From positions 1 to 36,060 of the forward strand of contig NZ_JALLIN010000061.1 of assembly GCF_023630175.1 (NCBI RefSeq): a stretch of 36,060 nt of DNA, read 5' to 3'. The stretch comes from Streptomyces cellostaticus. Its GTDB lineage: Bacteria > Actinomycetota > Actinomycetes > Streptomycetales > Streptomycetaceae. The translations under genes were made by a program, and so were the position numbers. Positions 15,367 to 23,327 of this stretch are shown here, in pieces; positions within the stretch are counted from its first letter, which is position 1, and the number at the start of each line of letters is the position of its first letter. A model generated the notes under the pieces. That model did no database searches, was not told the DNA's origin, and saw nothing but the letters and a program-made list of their open reading frames with translations.

Positions 15367-15489
15367 GCGTACCTCTCGTCTCGGCCGTGAATGACAGAAG
15401 CGGCGCCTCCCCAGATACTCATTGGTCAAACTTTTAGGTGTCTTACGTCACAACGGGGCCGTGTCAGTGCCGTACGGCATGATGCGAGC

Positions 15490-16410
15490 GTGACCGGACG
15501 ACTGATGCTCCTCGACACCGCCTCGCTCTACTTCCGCGCCTACTTCGGCGTGCCGGACTCCGTGCGGGCGCCGGACGGCACCCCGGTGAACGCGGTGCGC
15601 GGACTGCTGGACTTCATCGACCGGCTGGTGCGGGACCACCGGCCGCAGCGACTGGTCGCCTGCATGGACGCCGACTGGCGCCCGCAGTGGCGGGTGGACC
15701 TGATCCCGACGTACAAGGCGCACCGGGTCGCCGCCGAGCACGAGGGCGCGCCGGACGAGGAGGAGGTGCCGGACACGCTCTCCCCGCAGGTTCCGGTCAT
15801 CGAGGCGGTGCTGGACGCCGTCGGCATCGCCCGGGTGGGGGTCGCCGGGTACGAGGCGGACGACGTGATCGGCACGTTCACCGCGCGGGCCGGCGGCTGC
15901 GTGGACATCGTCACCGGCGACCGCGACCTGTACCAGCTCGTCGACGACGAGCGCGGGGTCCGGGTGCTCTACCCGCTCAAGGGCGTCGGCACGCTGCAGC
16001 TCACCGACGAGGCGGTGCTGCGCGGGAAGTATGGGGTCGACGGGCGCGGGTACGCGGATCTGGCGCTGCTGCGCGGCGACCCGAGCGACGGCCTGCCGGG
16101 CGTCCCCGGGATCGGCGAGAAGACGGCCGCCAAGCTGCTCGCCGAGTTCGGCGACCTGGCGGGCATCATGGCGGCGGTCGACGACCCCCGGGCGAAGCTC
16201 ACGCCGTCGCAGCGCAAGCGGCTGACCGAGGCCCGGCCGTACGTCGCCGTCGCGCCCAAGGTGGTGCGGGTGGCCGGCGACGTCCCGCTGCCGGACGTCG
16301 ACACCGCCCTGCCGCGCACCCCGCGCGACCCGGCGGGCCTGGACGCGCTGGCGGCGCGCTGGGGGCTGGGAGGCTCCCTCGGCCGACTGCTGACGACCCT
16401 GGGCGCGTGA
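15490..16410 (+). CDS. 5'-3' exonuclease (PolA N-terminal domain homologue)
   Basis: A stand-alone 306-residue 5' nuclease of the FEN/PolA type. Metal-binding acidic residues are visible in MLLDTASLYFRAYF, ACMDADWRPQWR, YEADDVIGTF, VTGDRDLYQLV and RGDPSDGLPGVPGIGEKTAAKLL; the last is the helix-hairpin-helix DNA-binding segment. It would remove RNA primers or flap structures alongside DNA polymerase I. The GTG at 15490 lies only about eight bases after a CATGAT hexamer, so the transcript may be leaderless. It is divergent from proV. The iron-regulated gene follows after 42 bases but has its own control site. Confidence 0.88.
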   Translation: MTGRLMLLDTASLYFRAYFGVPDSVRAPDGTPVNAVRGLLDFIDRLVRDHRPQRLVACMDADWRPQWRVDLIPTYKAHRVAAEHEGAPDEEEVPDTLSPQVPVIEAVLDAVGIARVGVAGYEADDVIGTFTARAGGCVDIVTGDRDLYQLVDDERGVRVLYPLKGVGTLQLTDEAVLRGKYGVDGRGYADLALLRGDPSDGLPGVPGIGEKTAAKLLAEFGDLAGIMAAVDDPRAKLTPSQRKRLTEARPYVAVAPKVVRVAGDVPLPDVDTALPRTPRDPAGLDALAARWGLGGSLGRLLTTLGA

Positions 16411-16412
16411 TG

Positions 16413-16431
16413 CTAACTTAGGTAAACCTAA
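16413..16431. promoter_or_regulatory. Iron box (DmdR/IdeR-type operator)
   Basis: The 19-bp site contains TTAGGTAAACCTAA and agrees with about 14 of 19 positions of the actinobacterial iron box (TTAGGTTAGGCTAACCTAA). It ends 21 bases before the ATG of the siderophore-interacting protein, where a bound repressor would block transcription when iron is plentiful. Confidence 0.8.
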
Positions 16432-16452
16432 CCGATGCAGCAGGAGGCCGTG

Positions 16453-17292
16453 ATGGCAGAGCGTCCGGGACGCAAGCCCCATACCGCCCAGGTGGTACGG
16501 ACCGAGCGGCTGACCCCGCACATGCAGCGCGTGGTGCTCGGCGGCGAGGGTCTCGCCGGGTTCGCCGCGGACACCTGCACCGACCACTATGTGAAGCTGC
16601 TGTTCGGCCCCGCGGGCGTCACCTATCCCGAGCCCTTCGACCTGGAGCGCGTCCGTGCGGAGTTCCCGCGTGAGCAGTGGCCCGTGACCCGGACCTACAC
16701 CGTGCGCGCCTGGGACCCCGAGCACCGTGAGCTGACCCTGGACTTCGTGATCCACGGTGACGAGGGACTGGCCGGGCCCTGGGCCGTGCGGGCGCGCCCC
16801 GGTGAGACCGTGCGCCTCATCGGCCCCGGTGGCGCCTACGCCCCCGACCCGGCCGCCGACTGGCATCTGCTCGCCGGCGACGAGAGCGCGCTGCCCGCGA
16901 TCGCCCGCACCCTGGAGACACTGCCGGCCGGTTCCCGCGCGCACGCCTTCGTGGAGGTGGCGGGCCCGGACGAGGAGCAGAAGATCGACTCCGATGTGGA
17001 GGTCGTCTGGCTCCACCGCGGGAACCGGCCGGTGGGCCAGGCCCTGCTCGAGGCCGTCCGGGCGCTGGAGTTCCCCACGGGCCGGCCGCAGGCCTTCGTG
17101 CACGGAGAGGCGGCGTTCGTGAAGGAACTGCGCCGGATGCTCCGGGTCGAACTGCGGATCCCGCGCGAGGATCTGTCGATCTCCGGTTACTGGCGTCTCG
17201 GCCACAACGAGGACGGCTGGCAGGCCGCCAAGCGGGAGTGGAACGCCCGCGTCGAGGCCGAGCAGGAGAGCGGCGACGCGGCGGCCGCCTGA
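16453..17292 (+). CDS. Siderophore-interacting flavoprotein (ferric-siderophore reductase, SIP/ViuB family)
   Basis: The protein has 279 residues. The N-terminal FAD-binding beta barrel spans about 8-125, with the flavin motif RTYTVRAW and the phosphate-binding GPGGAY. The C-terminal NAD(P)H-binding SIP domain contains LLAGDESALPAI, VHGEAAFVKELRR and the family's ending GYWRLGHNEDGW. Such enzymes reduce Fe(III) in imported siderophores in the cytoplasm, releasing Fe(II). The ATG at 16453 follows CAGGAGG with an ideal gap; an in-frame ATG 18 bases earlier lies before that site. A strong iron box just upstream shows regulation by a DmdR/IdeR-type repressor. No siderophore synthesis or uptake genes are adjacent. 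Confidence 0.93.
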   Translation: MAERPGRKPHTAQVVRTERLTPHMQRVVLGGEGLAGFAADTCTDHYVKLLFGPAGVTYPEPFDLERVRAEFPREQWPVTRTYTVRAWDPEHRELTLDFVIHGDEGLAGPWAVRARPGETVRLIGPGGAYAPDPAADWHLLAGDESALPAIARTLETLPAGSRAHAFVEVAGPDEEQKIDSDVEVVWLHRGNRPVGQALLEAVRALEFPTGRPQAFVHGEAAFVKELRRMLRVELRIPREDLSISGYWRLGHNEDGWQAAKREWNARVEAEQESGDAAAA

Positions 17293-17378
17293 GCCGGCAG
17301 CCGGGCGGGACGGCTCGTCCCGGTCGGCCCGCGGCCGGAGGTGAACCGGTCCTCCCCCGCGCTCGTACCCTTGGCCTC

Positions 17379-18332
17379 GTGAGACGCCGTACCCCGCCCC
17401 CACCCGCCCCGCTTCCCCAGCGCCACGGCGTCGACCCGGTACGGGTGCGGCTGCCGCACGGCGGGACATGGGCGACCGTTCGGGAACACCTCGTGGCACG
17501 GCTGACGGGCGCCGGACCCGGGACCGTCGAGGCCATGTTCGACGCGGGGCTCTTCGTCGGCGCCGACGGGCGCGCGGTCGACGCGCGAGCGCCCTACCGG
17601 CCGGGCATGTTCGTGTGGTTCCACCGGGAGTTGCCGGCCGAGCCTCCGGTGCCCTTCCCGCTGGAGGTGGTGCATCGTGACGAGCACATCGTCGTGGCCG
17701 ACAAGCCGCACTTCCTCGCGACCACCCCGCGCGGCTCGCACGTCACCCAGACCGCGCTGGCCCGGCTCCGCGACGAGCTGGGTGTTCCGGCGCTGACCGC
17801 CGCGCACCGGCTGGACCGGCTCACCGCCGGTCTGGTGCTGTTCACGGTGCGGCCCGAGGAACGCGGCGCCTACCAGACGCTGTTCCGGGACCGGCGGGTA
17901 CACAAGGAGTACGAGGCGGTGGCGCCGTACGATCCCGCGCTCGCCCTGCCCCGTACCGTACGCAGCCGCATCGTGAAGGAGCGCGGAGTGCAGGCCGCGC
18001 GGGAGGTCGAGGGCGAGCCGAACGCGGTGACCCGGGTGGAGCTGGCCGGGCACCGGGACGGTCTGGGCCGGTACCGGCTCCTGCCGGAGACCGGGCAGAC
18101 GCATCAGCTCCGGGTGCATCTGAACGCGCTGGGCGTGCCCGTCCTCGGCGACCCGCTGTACCCGGAGGTGACCGCTGCGGTAGCGCCGGGGGACTTCCGG
18201 CGTCCGCTGCAACTGCTCGCCCGGAGGCTGGAGTTCACCGACCCGGTCACCGGGGCCCGGCGCGCCTTCGCCAGCGGGCGGACCCTGTCGGCCTGGTCCT
18301 GCCCGGCCGGGTGGGCCGGGCAGGAGCCGTAG
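17379..18332 (+). CDS. RNA pseudouridine synthase (RluA family)
   Basis: The 317-residue protein has the RluA catalytic motif HRLDRLTAG, whose Asp is the nucleophile that isomerises uridine. It also has VVADKPHFL (motif I), HKEYEAV, and ETGQTHQLRVHLNALGVPVLGDPLY near the C-terminus. An S4-like N-terminal part (about 25-75) precedes the catalytic domain. The RNA target, rRNA or tRNA, cannot be told from sequence. The GTG at 17379 gives an Arg/Pro-rich leader of about 15 residues; TACCCT lies about ten bases before it, so a leaderless start is possible. It is convergent with the P450 gene and shares a hairpin with it. Confidence 0.9.
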   Translation: MRRRTPPPPAPLPQRHGVDPVRVRLPHGGTWATVREHLVARLTGAGPGTVEAMFDAGLFVGADGRAVDARAPYRPGMFVWFHRELPAEPPVPFPLEVVHRDEHIVVADKPHFLATTPRGSHVTQTALARLRDELGVPALTAAHRLDRLTAGLVLFTVRPEERGAYQTLFRDRRVHKEYEAVAPYDPALALPRTVRSRIVKERGVQAAREVEGEPNAVTRVELAGHRDGLGRYRLLPETGQTHQLRVHLNALGVPVLGDPLYPEVTAAVAPGDFRRPLQLLARRLEFTDPVTGARRAFASGRTLSAWSCPAGWAGQEP

Positions 18333-18359
18333 CGGTCCCGCTCACCTCCCGCGGGACCG
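18333..18359. terminator. Bidirectional terminator hairpin between RluA-type and P450 genes
   Basis: CGGTCCCGC (18333-18341) and GCGGGACCG (18351-18359) form a perfect nine-base stem with a nine-base loop. It fills the 32-base gap between two convergent stops, so it can serve both genes. Confidence 0.7.
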
Positions 18360-18364
18360 GTCGC

Positions 18365-19849
18365 TCACTCCCCGCGCCACCAGCCCAGCAGCCGCTGCCA
18401 CAGGTTCTCCCGGCGGGGCGGTTGCGGCGGCGCGGGCACGGGGGCGGAGGCCGGGGCGGGAGCCGGCGGCCGGGGTTCGGCGGCGGGGGCCGATGTGAGC
18501 GGCGGGGTGACGGCGGGCGGGGCGGAGCGCTGCGGTGGCACGGTCGACGGACCGGGCGGCAGGCTCACGTCCTGCTGTGCCTTGGGCTCGAAGCGCACCG
18601 GCAGCGACACCAGATGCCGGGAGGCGATCGACGAGCGCCAGCACAGCTCCTCCTCGGCGCAGTCGAGCTGGACGTCCGGCAGCCGCATCAGCAGCGCGTC
18701 CACACCGACGTCGGCGATGGCCCGGCCGATGTCCTGTCCGGGGCACTCGTGCGGGCCGCCGCCGAACGCCAGGTGGGACCGGTTGCCCTGCATACCGGCG
18801 GAGAGGTCGGGGCGCACCCTGGGATCGACGTTTCCCGGGGCGGGCGCGAAGAGCAACCCGTCGCCCCGGCGGATGCGCCGCCCGCCCAGTTCCGTGTCCT
18901 GCTTGGCGAAGTAGCCCAAGACGGTGCTGAACGGCGGCTCGTCCCACAGCGACTGCTCGATGGCCTCCGGCACCGTCATCTGGCCGCCGTTGAGCTGGGC
19001 CCGGAAGCCCGGCTCGGTGAGCACCATGCGCAGCGCGTTGGCGAGCAGGTTGGCGGTGGCCTCGTAGGCGGCGAACAGGACGAGGCGCAGGTGCTCGCGG
19101 ACCTCGTCGTCGGTGAGTCCCGCCGGGTGGGCGATGAGGTGGCTGGTGAAGTCGTCCTCGGGGCGGGCCCGGCGGCGGGCGGTGAGCCGGCCGAGCGCCT
19201 CCATGACGTAGGCGTGGCTCTGGATGGCGGTCTCGGTGCCCTTGAGCGCGTCACGGGCGGCCTGCACCATCCGGTCGTCGTACTCCTCGGGCATGCCGAG
19301 GATCTCGCACATCACGGCCATCGGCAGGTGCTCGGCGAACTGGGAGACCAGGTCGGCCCGGCCGCGCTCGCAGAAGTCGTTGACCAGGGCCTGGGTGGAG
19401 CGGCCGATGTGGCGGCGCAGGCCGCGGTGGTCGATGGGCGCCATGGCGCCGGTGACCGCCGCGCGCAGCCGCTGGTGCTCGTCGCCCTCGGCGTGCGAGC
19501 AGATGGGCTGCCAGGCGATGTGCGGCATGAGCGGGTGGTCGGGCTTGACCCCGTGCTGGAGCAGCGGGGACCAGATCCGGCTGTCGCGGGTGTACTGGGA
19601 GGGGCTGCGCACCAGTTGCAGGTTCTCGGCGTGGCCGAGGACCACCCACATCGGTACGTCGTCGTGGAGCAGCACGGGCGCCACGGCGCCGTGCAGTTCC
19701 CGCAGGTGCTCGTAGAGGTCGCCCAGGTCGGTGGCGTCGGGGCCGTGGATGCGGTGCGCCTCGCCGGGGCCGAGGCCGTGCGCCGGGCAGCCGGGCGGCG
19801 CGCCGGGGGTGGGGTCGGTGCCGGTCAGGGACTGGGGTTCAGGCGTCAC
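18365..19849 (-). CDS. cvnE9: Conservon cytochrome P450 lacking the K-helix ExxR (CYP157-like)
   Basis: This 494-residue P450 has the haem loop FGGGPHECPG at 362-371 (thiolate Cys369) and an I-helix segment LFAAYEATANLL at about 258-269. The K-helix position reads EQSLW (298-302) where nearly all P450s have ExxR. The same replacement is reported for the CYP157 family of streptomycetes, whose members sit in conservons. Residues 430-478 are a Pro/Ala-rich linker, and the last 13 (ENLWQRLLGWWRG) look amphipathic and could dock the enzyme on the membrane. The GTG start follows CGGAG. It is the last gene of the conservon, 46 bases after the GTPase. It may signal rather than catalyse; no substrate is known to me. 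Confidence 0.87.
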   Translation of the reverse strand: MTPEPQSLTGTDPTPGAPPGCPAHGLGPGEAHRIHGPDATDLGDLYEHLRELHGAVAPVLLHDDVPMWVVLGHAENLQLVRSPSQYTRDSRIWSPLLQHGVKPDHPLMPHIAWQPICSHAEGDEHQRLRAAVTGAMAPIDHRGLRRHIGRSTQALVNDFCERGRADLVSQFAEHLPMAVMCEILGMPEEYDDRMVQAARDALKGTETAIQSHAYVMEALGRLTARRRARPEDDFTSHLIAHPAGLTDDEVREHLRLVLFAAYEATANLLANALRMVLTEPGFRAQLNGGQMTVPEAIEQSLWDEPPFSTVLGYFAKQDTELGGRRIRRGDGLLFAPAPGNVDPRVRPDLSAGMQGNRSHLAFGGGPHECPGQDIGRAIADVGVDALLMRLPDVQLDCAEEELCWRSSIASRHLVSLPVRFEPKAQQDVSLPPGPSTVPPQRSAPPAVTPPLTSAPAAEPRPPAPAPASAPVPAPPQPPRRENLWQRLLGWWRGE

Positions 19850-19895
19850 GGTGCAGCTCCGGAACGGATGGTGTGGGGGTCGGGGCGGGTAGGGG

Positions 19896-20516
19896 TCAGC
19901 GGAGGACGCCGGACAGGGCCAGGGAGTGCAGGAAGCGCATCAGGGTCATCAGCACGTCCTTGCTGGAGGCCCGACGGCGCACGTCGCAGTCGATGATCGG
20001 GATCTCCGGGGCCAGGTCCAGGGCGGTGCGCAGTTCCTCGATCGGGTAACGGGGCGCGTCCGGGAAGGTGTTGACGGCGACGACGAAGGGCACGCCGCGT
20101 TCCTCGAGCCGTCCCATGACGTCGAAGCTCACTTCCAGGCGCCGGGTGTCGACCAGGACGACCGCGCCGAGGGCTCCTTCGAACAGGCCGTTCCACAGGA
20201 ACCAGAAGCGCTCCTGGCCGGGGGTGCCGAAGAGGTAGAGCACCAGCTTGTCGGTGATGCCGATGCGGCCGAAGTCCATCGCCACGGTCGTGGCCGTCTT
20301 GGTGTCCGAGCCGTAGTTGTCGTCGACCCCGATGCCGGCCTGGGTCATGGTCTCCTCGGTGGTCAGCGGCCTGATGTCGCTGACGGAGCCGACCATGGTG
20401 GTCTTGCCGACACCGAACCCGCCCACGATCACGATCTTCACCGCGGCCTGGGCCGTCTGCGGCAGATGGTCCTCGGTGCGTGGGCCGGGGATGGTGTCAG
20501 AGCCGTTGAAGTCCAT
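19896..20516 (-). CDS. cvnD9: Conservon Ras-like GTPase (CvnD)
   Basis: The small GTPase has 206 residues. The P-loop GGFGVGKTT is at 32-40 and the switch II motif is FGTPGQERF. VVAVNTF takes the place of NKxD, a substitution typical of the MglA-like bacterial GTPases found in conservons. Switch I is probably the TTEETMTQAG region. It cycles between GDP and GTP at the membrane together with CvnB and CvnC. The ATG lies 20 bases inside the CvnC gene, so the two are translationally coupled. Confidence 0.93.
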   Translation of the reverse strand: MDFNGSDTIPGPRTEDHLPQTAQAAVKIVIVGGFGVGKTTMVGSVSDIRPLTTEETMTQAGIGVDDNYGSDTKTATTVAMDFGRIGITDKLVLYLFGTPGQERFWFLWNGLFEGALGAVVLVDTRRLEVSFDVMGRLEERGVPFVVAVNTFPDAPRYPIEELRTALDLAPEIPIIDCDVRRRASSKDVLMTLMRFLHSLALSGVLR

Positions 20517-20919
20517 GCATCACCGCTTCGAGGAGTGAACGGTCGGGGAGCGCCTGGCGGACGATCGGGGCGCGCGCCTGCACCAGTTCGGCCGTGATCA
20601 GCTCGGTGAGCAGGACGGTCGTCGCGCTGAACGGCAGACTGAGGTAGGCCGAGAGTTCGGCCACGGACAACGGTGCGGTGCAGAGCCTGAGCACCGCCGC
20701 CTGCTCGGGGGAGGCGGAAGGTGTCGGCGCGCGGTGCGCCACGATCAGCGTCACCAGGTCGAGTTCGGCCCGGGCGCCGTCGGCGGAGCCGGCGATGGTG
20801 TACAGCCGCTCGGGATTGCGGGGCCGCTCGGGACCGTCCGCCGCGTGCGCGGGCGGCGGGGGCGGCGGGGGCGAGGGCAGTTGCGGTGGCCGGCGGCGCT
20901 TGCGTCGCGGAGGAGTCAT
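20497..20919 (-). CDS. cvnC9: Conservon DUF742 protein (CvnC)
   Basis: The 140-residue protein has a basic, proline-rich N-terminus (RRKRRRPPQLPSPPPPPPP) and a DUF742 winged-helix-like domain from about residue 38 (RLYTIAG; DLVTLIV; LCTAPLSVAELSAYLSLPFSATTVLLTELI). DUF742 proteins are fixed partners of conservon GTPases. Its ATG overlaps the CvnB stop (ATGA), and its end overlaps CvnD by 20 bases. The role is inferred from context: a scaffold or regulator in the CvnA-D complex. Confidence 0.92.
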   Translation of the reverse strand: MTPPRRKRRRPPQLPSPPPPPPPAHAADGPERPRNPERLYTIAGSADGARAELDLVTLIVAHRAPTPSASPEQAAVLRLCTAPLSVAELSAYLSLPFSATTVLLTELITAELVQARAPIVRQALPDRSLLEAVMHGLQRL

Positions 20920-21320
20920 ACGGTCTGCCCGTTCCGCCGGGGCGGGCTCGTCAGGTGGGTGCCGATCCGGACGACGAGGTCGCGCATCATGCCGCTCATC
21001 CGGCCCGGCTCGCAGGTCACGTCGGCGAGCACCGCGAGGAAGGCGTTGGCGCCGGCGTTCATGAGGTAGAAGTAGCCGCCGTCGATCTCGATGACGACGA
21101 GCTTCATGTCACCGCTGCCCTCGATCTCCTGGGTGATGGCGCCGGCCAGGCTCTGCAGCCCCGCGCAGGCCGCGGCCACCCGGTCGGCGGTGTCGGGGTC
21201 GCCGCCGTGGCGGGCGATGCGCAGTCCGTCGGCGGAGAGGACCACGATCATCTGGATGCCCGGGACGCCGTCGTTGAGCTGCTTGAGCATCCAGTCGATG
21301 TTGCCTCGCTGCTGGATCAC
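20916..21320 (-). CDS. cvnB9: Conservon Roadblock/LC7 protein (CvnB)
   Basis: This 134-residue Roadblock/LC7 domain protein (DWMLKQLNDGVPGIQMIVVLSADGLRIA; AGLQSLAGAITQEI; YFYLMNAGANAFLAVLA) belongs to a family that acts as a GTPase-activating or scaffolding partner of MglA-like GTPases. The GTG at 21318-21320 overlaps the CvnA stop (GTGA). A much longer upstream frame exists but is a shadow of CvnA. Order and spacing are exactly those of a conservon. Confidence 0.93.
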   Translation of the reverse strand: MIQQRGNIDWMLKQLNDGVPGIQMIVVLSADGLRIARHGGDPDTADRVAAACAGLQSLAGAITQEIEGSGDMKLVVIEIDGGYFYLMNAGANAFLAVLADVTCEPGRMSGMMRDLVVRIGTHLTSPPRRNGQTV

Positions 21321-22975
21321 TTGGGGTTCCCCTCGTCGTCGGCCTCGATGGGGCCTGCCGAATCGTCGATCAGGTGCAGGTAAGCGGTCGGGTTCCTGGT
21401 GAAGTCGGTCAGCTCGGCCGCGGTGGCGCCCTCGGGCATGCCCTTCTTCAGGCCGTCCCAGAAGGCGTCCACCCACATGCCCGGCGGCCGGTCCTTCAGT
21501 TTCTGGAGTTCGGGGTCGGTCTCGGGCCCGGGTTCCGGTTCGGGTGCCGGCTGGGACCAGAGGGTGGGCCTGCCCTCGCGCTCGGCCTGCTCGATGGCGG
21601 CCTGTTCGGCGATCCGCCGGCTCAGCGGTGTCTTCACCCGGCTGCGGCGCTGCGGCAGGCCGCCGGCGGTCCACTCGGTGACCTCGGGGACGTCGTCCTC
21701 CATGGAGATCCCGGCGGGGATGCGGGGGCTGGTGGGCCGCCGCTTCTTGGGCGGGCGCTTGGGGCCCTCCAGGGCGCCGAGTTCGGGCAGGGGCACGGCG
21801 GTGGCACCGATGCCGTGGGCGGCGCCGACACCGGGCTCCGTGGTCGTCATCACGCGCGGCACGACGAGGATCGCGCGGACGCCGCCGTAGGCGGAGGCGC
21901 GCAGCGAGACCTGCATGTCGAACGCCTTGCAGAGCCGGCCGACGACGGCGAGGCCCAGGCGCGGGCTGTCCCCCAGGTTGTGGGCGTCGTCGGCCGCCAT
22001 GGCGTCGGTGATCGCCTTCTCGATGCGGGCCCGGGACTCCTCGCTGAGGCTGACACCGGCGTCCTCGATCTCGATGGCGAGGCCGGTCTGCACCTCGACG
22101 GCGGTGACGTGCACCTTGGTCGACGGCGGCGAGTAGCGGGTGGCGTTGTCGAGCAGCTCGGCGGCGGCGTGGATGATGGGCTCCACGGCGGTGCCCTTGA
22201 TGTTGATGTTGACGATGGAGTTCAGGTCGATGCGCCGGTACTCCAGGATCCGGGACATCGCGCCGCGCAGAACACTGTAGAGCGACACGGGCAGGGGCCA
22301 CTGGCGGCCGGGCCGGCCGCCGCCGAGCACGGAGATGGAGTCGGCGAGGCGGCCGATCAGCGCGGTGCCGTGGTCGATGCGCAGCAGGTCGTCGAAGACC
22401 TCGGGGTTGCGGCCGTGGTCCTCCTCCATCTCCCGCAGTTCGCTGGCCTGCTGGTGGACGATGGCCTGGACGCGGCGCGCGATGCTGACGAAGGAGCGCT
22501 CGGTGGCGTCGCGCATCGAGATCTCGTGGTCGGCGCCGCGCAGTGCCGTGTGCAGCAGCGTCCGCTGCGAGTCGGGCAGGTGGCGCAGCTCGGGGTCGTT
22601 GTCGACGACCTTGCGCATCACCTCCCGCAGCGGTTCTCCTGCGCGCAGGTGGAGCAGCGCGGTGGGCAGTACCCGGGTGCCGAGCCGGACGATCTCCGCG
22701 TCGTGGGTGGCGAGGCGGTGCTCCAGATACGCGGTGTGACGGGCGTGCTCGGCCCGGGTCTCGCGGAGCACGCGGCTGCGGCGGACGATCTCCGCGGCCA
22801 GGGCGAGGATCAGCAGCAGGGCCACGGTCCCGCAGCCGACGACGGCGATCCGGGCCGAGGCCGGAACCAGGGCGGCAGCGGCCCCGGTCGCCCCTGCCAT
22901 CACTATGGCCGGCGGCAACAACACGCGAGCGAAGGGAAGTTCACGGCCACCGGGGGGCTTTCGAACACTCACCAT
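21317..22975 (-). CDS. cvnA9: Conservon membrane histidine-kinase-like sensor (CvnA)
   Basis: The 552-residue protein has two membrane segments near the N-terminus (about 17-38 and 41-64), a coiled-coil signalling region, and a GHKL ATPase domain with an N-box (AAELLDNATRYSPP) and a G1-like box (EIEDAGVSL). No clear H-box for autophosphorylation precedes it, as in other CvnA proteins. A long charged, proline-rich tail of about 150 residues follows. The ATG at 22973-22975 follows AGAAGG; an in-frame GTG comes directly after it, and a more distant start 60 bases upstream has less support. It begins the overlapping cvnABCD-P450 unit. In S. coelicolor the cvn9 (rar) genes affect development and actinorhodin output. 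Confidence 0.9.
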   Translation of the reverse strand: MVSVRKPPGGRELPFARVLLPPAIVMAGATGAAAALVPASARIAVVGCGTVALLLILALAAEIVRRSRVLRETRAEHARHTAYLEHRLATHDAEIVRLGTRVLPTALLHLRAGEPLREVMRKVVDNDPELRHLPDSQRTLLHTALRGADHEISMRDATERSFVSIARRVQAIVHQQASELREMEEDHGRNPEVFDDLLRIDHGTALIGRLADSISVLGGGRPGRQWPLPVSLYSVLRGAMSRILEYRRIDLNSIVNINIKGTAVEPIIHAAAELLDNATRYSPPSTKVHVTAVEVQTGLAIEIEDAGVSLSEESRARIEKAITDAMAADDAHNLGDSPRLGLAVVGRLCKAFDMQVSLRASAYGGVRAILVVPRVMTTTEPGVGAAHGIGATAVPLPELGALEGPKRPPKKRRPTSPRIPAGISMEDDVPEVTEWTAGGLPQRRSRVKTPLSRRIAEQAAIEQAEREGRPTLWSQPAPEPEPGPETDPELQKLKDRPPGMWVDAFWDGLKKGMPEGATAAELTDFTRNPTAYLHLIDDSAGPIEADDEGNPK

Positions 22976-23285
22976 GGATGCCTTCTGATGACGAGTCGGC
23001 TGGGTGTCGGGGATGCTTGCGCGGGGAAGGTTCACGGAACTACCGGGACCTTCCGCATGTTTGGGGGCAGACGCCCGAATTTGCTCAACTCGGCGCGTCG
23101 CGGGCGAGCTTAGTCCGACCGGATCATCGCCGTGTCATATTCGGCAAGCACCTGATTCCACCCGCGCAACAGGAGTACTCTCAGCTCCATTTGCACACTG
23201 CGCACTTGTTCGAACACCTTCAGTTACGACGCACAAGCATGCGAAACCCGCTCACCGTGACGGGTGAACGGGGGCGGCAGGCAGC
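22976..23285. other. Upstream region of the conservon
   Basis: About 310 bases between the helicase terminator and cvnA, lower in GC than the coding DNA, hold the conservon promoter. On the minus strand AATATGAC near 23145 resembles a -10 element, but no good -35 partner is seen. A short plus-strand frame (23004-23267, GTG start) has no ribosome-binding site or protein-like composition and was not accepted. Confidence 0.4.
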
Positions 23286-23321
23286 GCGGGGCGCGGCCGG
23301 CCGGGGCCGGGCGCGCCCCGC
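23286..23321 (-). terminator. Helicase terminator hairpin
   Basis: GCGGGGCGCG (23286-23295) and CGCGCCCCGC (23312-23321) are perfect inverted repeats. The 16-base middle is also GC-rich and can extend the stem partly. It starts seven bases after the helicase stop. Confidence 0.65.
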
Positions 23322-23327
23322 TCGGGC

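Noticed and set aside
18311..19996. Long plus-strand frame opposite the P450 gene
   Set aside because: It would overlap the whole P450 gene, which has an intact haem loop and fold. The plus-strand product is low-complexity.
23004..23267. Short plus-strand frame (87 codons) in the conservon upstream region
   Set aside because: No Shine-Dalgarno, no conserved-looking segment, and it overlaps the region where the conservon promoter must lie.
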